NCBI GenBank assembly: GCA_905203765.1
Contig: CAJKXC010000055.1
Coordinates: 1-16,414 of the forward strand
Source: an uncultured Bacteroides sp.
GTDB taxonomy: Bacteria; Bacteroidota; Bacteroidia; Bacteroidales; Bacteroidaceae
Reading direction: 5' to 3'
DNA: 16,414 nt
Each line of letters begins with the position of its first letter. The stretch's first letter is position 1. Positions 13,218 to 16,414 of this stretch are shown in pieces. Under the pieces are notes generated by a model. That model was not told where the DNA came from. It worked only from the letters and a program-made list of their open reading frames with translations, and searched no databases. The translations under genes were made by a program, and so were the position numbers.

Positions 13218-14723
13218 TTATGCGTGCAGTTCCAGCACAAATCGTGCTCCCTTGTTGTAGCTGCTGTCCAGTGTCAGGCTACCGTTCATTTTGGTAGCTA
13301 TCAGCGAGCAGATGGGCAGCCCCAAACCATCACCTTGCGTCAGGTCTTTTACTTCGGTGAAAGGTTTGAAGATATTTTCGCGTTGTTCTTCGGGGATGCC
13401 GCAACCGGTATCGCTGATGATGAACTGGTGGGTATGTGCGCCGCGTTTCTTGAAATCGAGCCATATCTTTCCTCCGGCGGGAGTGTACTCGGCAGCATTT
13501 TCCAGCAGGTGCAACAGTATGTGTTCCAGTTGTTCGGGATTGATTTTTACATTCAGTTTGGGGGCATTCACTGCCAGCGTGACCTCTTCCTGCGTTTTTC
13601 CTTTAATCTTGTCCATTACGTTTTCGCAGAAAGTAGAAATGTTCTTCTCCTGCATTTCATAAGGCTCGGACAAACTGTTTTCTAACTCGGACAGCTCTTG
13701 GATGTGCTGCGAGAAAGTGTGCAGAGCGCGTACGCCGGGTAAGGAAGCATCCAGCGTGTTCAATGTGGGCTCCATTTGTGCGGAGATATTTTGAATGAAC
13801 TTGGTCTTTAGCTCGTTGTGCTCGTTGGCAACGCTGATGGCTTTTTTCTGTTTACGGGTGAGGACGATGAAGCGCAGCAGCACGATGGCACCCAGCACCA
13901 GGGCGGCGGCAAGGATGGCTGCGAGTACACAGAGTCCGATAATGATATACTGTTTGGCACTCAGCGAATCGTCTTTCTCCTGGATGGTAGTAAGGCTTTC
14001 GTCGTATTTCTGTTTTAACGCATTCAACTCATCTTGGGCGGTAAGCGCTTTTACAGAATCTGTCCAGAGAATGTATTTGTCGTAGGTACGTGCCACTACC
14101 CCAGCGTTGTTGGCTTTGCGGGCAATGCTGATGAGGGTTTTGTAGCATTCGTCTACTTTGGCATAGTTCTTTTGTTCCTTGTACTGGCTTATCAGTCGGT
14201 TGGTGGCAGCATCGCCCTGGGTATTCATACCGAAGGTGTAATAGTAATTGGCCTGGGTGTAGAGCAGGTCGTTACTCAAGGAATCGTTGCGCGATGCCTT
14301 AGCTGTCTCTTCCAACCGGCTCAGCAATTCTTTGGCCCGTGCAGGATTCTTGGTGTTGATGTATATCTGCAACCGTTCTTTATTGATGCGGAATCGCAAC
14401 TCCGGCATGGCTTTACCGGTTTTCTGTTCGCCGGTAGTTACTGCCATTTCGGCACTGCGAAGCAGATCGAAGGCCTCTTTGTAGTAGTTTTCCCGATGAT
14501 AGAGCGCACTGGCATTGACACCACACTCCACTGCCTTGGCGTAGTTGTCTTGGGAGGCAAAGGAGTTGTAGGCCTGCAAAAAGAGATAACGGGCTTTGAT
14601 ATATTCTTTTTTATCAAGATTCTCCTGTGCTTGTTGCATCAATTCTCCGGCACGGTTTTGGGCATAAATTTGGCTATAGAAGCAGAATATAGCTAATAAG
14701 AATAGAGATATTATCTTTTTCAT
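13218..14723 (-). CDS. TPR sensor histidine-kinase-like protein lacking the phospho-acceptor His
   Basis: This 501-residue protein has a signal peptide (about 1-22, ending IYAQ), TPR-like helices in the periplasm (about 25-245), and one membrane helix (about 260-284). A dimerisation region and a HATPase_c domain that runs to the C-terminus follow. ATP-binding motifs are intact: N box with Asn409 (HLLENAAEY), G1 DTGCG with Asp438, F box IFKPF, and G2 GDGLGLP at 464-470. The expected H box (NISHELRTPL) reads NISAQMEPTL, so the phospho-acceptor His is Ala315 and the following Glu is Gln. Autophosphorylation in the usual way is therefore not expected. There is no receiver domain and no response regulator nearby. 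The ATG at 14723 is preferred over 14747, which sits at or before the predicted transcription start. It has its own -7 box and terminator. Confidence 0.85.
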   Translation of the reverse strand: MKKIISLFLLAIFCFYSQIYAQNRAGELMQQAQENLDKKEYIKARYLFLQAYNSFASQDNYAKAVECGVNASALYHRENYYKEAFDLLRSAEMAVTTGEQKTGKAMPELRFRINKERLQIYINTKNPARAKELLSRLEETAKASRNDSLSNDLLYTQANYYYTFGMNTQGDAATNRLISQYKEQKNYAKVDECYKTLISIARKANNAGVVARTYDKYILWTDSVKALTAQDELNALKQKYDESLTTIQEKDDSLSAKQYIIIGLCVLAAILAAALVLGAIVLLRFIVLTRKQKKAISVANEHNELKTKFIQNISAQMEPTLNTLDASLPGVRALHTFSQHIQELSELENSLSEPYEMQEKNISTFCENVMDKIKGKTQEEVTLAVNAPKLNVKINPEQLEHILLHLLENAAEYTPAGGKIWLDFKKRGAHTHQFIISDTGCGIPEEQRENIFKPFTEVKDLTQGDGLGLPICSLIATKMNGSLTLDSSYNKGARFVLELHA

Positions 14724-14748
14724 TATGTAAATACGTTTGATTAGCACA

Positions 14749-14756
14749 CAAATGTA
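14749..14756 (-). promoter_or_regulatory. -7 promoter box for the TPR sensor kinase
   Basis: The minus strand reads TACATTTG, an exact TAnnTTTG match, 25 bp before the ATG at 14723. The 74-bp spacer to the uridine-kinase-like gene has no terminator-like hairpin that I can see, so read-through from upstream is also possible. Confidence 0.6.
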
Positions 14757-14797
14757 GTAATATTCTTTAATACATGGTGCAGAACAATCGCTCTTTT

Positions 14798-16414
14798 TTA
14801 ATATTTGAAACTACTTCCACCTAAAAATTCCCTCAGCAGCGATGTGGGTGGTATTTCTTTATCCTGTACGGGTGTGAAATACTTTATGAACTTTAGCAGA
14901 CGGTAGGCTTCGGCATATTCGGGACAGTTGCGCGGCACACTGGTTAGAATGGGCTCGGCATGGCAACGCAGCACGGCAAACTCGAACAGCAAGGCGGAGT
15001 TGAACATTACATCGGCATTCTCCTGATAGGGGAAGATCCATTTGTCTTCACCGGTGCGCACACTGGGCCAGCGGGAAATGGTTTCCTGTGCCGAGTAGCC
15101 GCGGTAGTTGAAGTCGCGGATGATACGGCGCAGTAAACGATTGTCTGTCGTGGGAATCCAGTTGTGGTCATCCAATGAAATAGTAGTGAGGGCAGATACG
15201 TAAATCTTGTATTTATCTTCCGCCGGGACGTGTGGAGTCAGTTCCGGGTTCAGGGCGTGGATGCCTTCGAGTATAATGATTGTATGTTCGTCGATGCGCA
15301 GTTTGTCTCCCTTGTACTCCTTCTTCCCGAGGGTGAAGTTGTAGCGTGGAAGTTCCACTTCTTCGCCTCGCACCAAGGCTTGCAACTGCCGGTTGAAGAG
15401 GTCGAGGTCGAGGGCATAGAGCGATTCGTAGTCGTAGTCTCCATTCTCGTCACGCGGTGTATCTTCGCGATCTACGAAGTAGTTGTCCAGTGAAATGGGG
15501 TATGGGTGTAGCCCGTTGGTCATCAGCTGTATGGACAGGCGCTTGCTGAAGGTGGTCTTGCCGGAGGAGGATGGGCCGGAGATAAGTATCAGTTTCACCC
15601 GGTTTCCGTTTTCGCCCCGTCGGTAGATGTCATCGGCTATTTGTACAATCTTTTTTTCCTGCAAGGCTTCAGCTACGTTGATGAGGTCGGTGGCGTGTCC
15701 TTCTTCACAGGCCATATTGAAGTCACCTACGTTGCTCATTCCCATAATATAGTTCCAGCGCAGATGTTCTTTGAATACGTCGAGCATTTTTTCCTGCTTT
15801 ACTACTTCTTCCAATACATCGGGATTGTTCTTGTTGGGAATGCGCAACAGCAGGCCGTCATAGTATTTTACAATGTCGAACAGCCAGATAAAGCCGGTGC
15901 TGGGGAGCAGGTTGCCGTAATAGTAGTCGATGGTATCGCCCAACGTATAATAATAGGTATAGAGCGAACCGGAAGTCTCGAGCAGTTTCACCTTATCCTT
16001 CATACCCCGTTCACTGAAGATGCGTACAGCCTCGGCAGTGTGGCATTCGATGCGGTGGTAAGGAATGTTCTCGGCAATAATCTCTTTCATCCGCTTTTTG
16101 ATAGCGGTCACGTCTTCCAGCTCGATGGGACGCCCGATGCGGAGGTTGCAGAAGTAACCCTTGGACACCGGATGCTCTACATATAGTTTGCCGTCCGGGA
16201 ATAGTTCGCTGACTGCCTTGTAAAGAATAAAGCATAAAGAGCGGACGTAGGTGCGCATACCCGAGGAGTCGCGTATGTCGAGAAACTCTACATCTTTATT
16301 ATTATATACCCGGAAATTTAGTCCTTCGGAGCGATTATTTACCTTGGCACTGACTACCTGGTAGGGGAAATTAAGATTAAAACCGTAATAAATATCCAAA
16401 AGTGAGCTTCCGAT
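14798..16414 (-). CDS. Uridine-kinase-like nucleoside kinase with TGS/ThrRS-like N-terminus (5' end outside window)
   Basis: About 538 residues are visible and the frame stays open to the window edge, so the true start lies beyond it. A TTG at 16399 is not a likely start, because the codons before it (reading IGSSL) fit the family's TGS-like opening. The first 60 or so residues resemble the TGS domain. About 65-220 resemble the threonyl-tRNA-synthetase second additional domain (HPVSKGYFCNLRIG, SGSLYTYYYTLGD). The C-terminal half is a P-loop uridine/cytidine-kinase-type domain with Walker A GPSSSGKTT near residue 280-288, DNYFVDR, and a LEGIHALNP strand. It is annotated as nucleoside or uridine kinase in Bacteroides. 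The synthetase-like part lacks an aminoacylation core, so a tRNA-charging role is not implied. Its role there is unknown. Confidence 0.88.
   Translation of the reverse strand: MGSSLLDIYYGFNLNFPYQVVSAKVNNRSEGLNFRVYNNKDVEFLDIRDSSGMRTYVRSLCFILYKAVSELFPDGKLYVEHPVSKGYFCNLRIGRPIELEDVTAIKKRMKEIIAENIPYHRIECHTAEAVRIFSERGMKDKVKLLETSGSLYTYYYTLGDTIDYYYGNLLPSTGFIWLFDIVKYYDGLLLRIPNKNNPDVLEEVVKQEKMLDVFKEHLRWNYIMGMSNVGDFNMACEEGHATDLINVAEALQEKKIVQIADDIYRRGENGNRVKLILISGPSSSGKTTFSKRLSIQLMTNGLHPYPISLDNYFVDREDTPRDENGDYDYESLYALDLDLFNRQLQALVRGEEVELPRYNFTLGKKEYKGDKLRIDEHTIIILEGIHALNPELTPHVPAEDKYKIYVSALTTISLDDHNWIPTTDNRLLRRIIRDFNYRGYSAQETISRWPSVRTGEDKWIFPYQENADVMFNSALLFEFAVLRCHAEPILTSVPRNCPEYAEAYRLLKFIKYFTPVQDKEIPPTSLLREFLGGSSFKY

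Overview
The window reads as a chromosomal stretch from the genus Bacteroides or a close relative. Evidence: several upstream regions carry the Bacteroides -7 promoter box (TAnnTTTG), Shine-Dalgarno sequences are weak, IspG is of the long, insert-containing type, and the spacers hold the low-complexity AATTGACA-, ATTAAAA- and ATTACAA-type repeats typical of this group. The species cannot be fixed by eye. There is no tRNA, rRNA, CRISPR array or insertion sequence that I can support.

Layout. (1) Positions 11-3444 (+): a tight three-gene unit of a PfkB-family sugar/nucleoside kinase, a PDZ-containing S41 C-terminal processing protease, and a secreted alpha/beta hydrolase, with one base between successive genes. 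It meets the opposite unit at a shared bidirectional terminator (3462-3506). (2) Positions 8689-3505 (-): rpoN (sigma-54), a PAP2-type membrane phosphatase, gcvH, purE and ispG, all co-directional. A 33-bp-arm inverted repeat lies between purE and ispG, and its right arm supplies the end of the purE reading frame. (3) Positions 8879-10252 (+): a divergent M24 aminopeptidase P with a clear -7 box and a strong hairpin terminator. (4) Positions 13104-10392 (-): a visibly more AT-rich islet flanked by two terminators. It encodes a lipobox-bearing TPR/transmembrane/LuxR-like regulator, a small secreted DUF3244-type protein, and a protein resembling a C39-like domain that lacks the catalytic residues. 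(5) Positions 14723-13218 (-): a TPR sensor kinase whose phospho-acceptor histidine is replaced by alanine. (6) Positions 16414-14798 (-): a uridine-kinase-like protein with N-terminal TGS/ThrRS-like regions, cut by the window edge.

The genes in regions 1-3 and 6 are mostly housekeeping: isoprenoid and purine synthesis, glycine cleavage, peptide turnover, sigma factor. The accessory interest is in 10.3-14.8 kb. There, two membrane proteins with the same architecture (periplasmic TPRs, one membrane helix, cytoplasmic output) sit side by side. The promoter of the DUF3244 gene is preceded by three TGTnnCA boxes at an exact 21-bp period, which look like binding sites for a dimeric regulator. The most economical model is a small envelope-sensing circuit: the TPR-LuxR protein senses something at the envelope and switches on the secreted DUF3244 protein and the C39-like protein. 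That model is inference; the repeat array and domain orders are seen directly.
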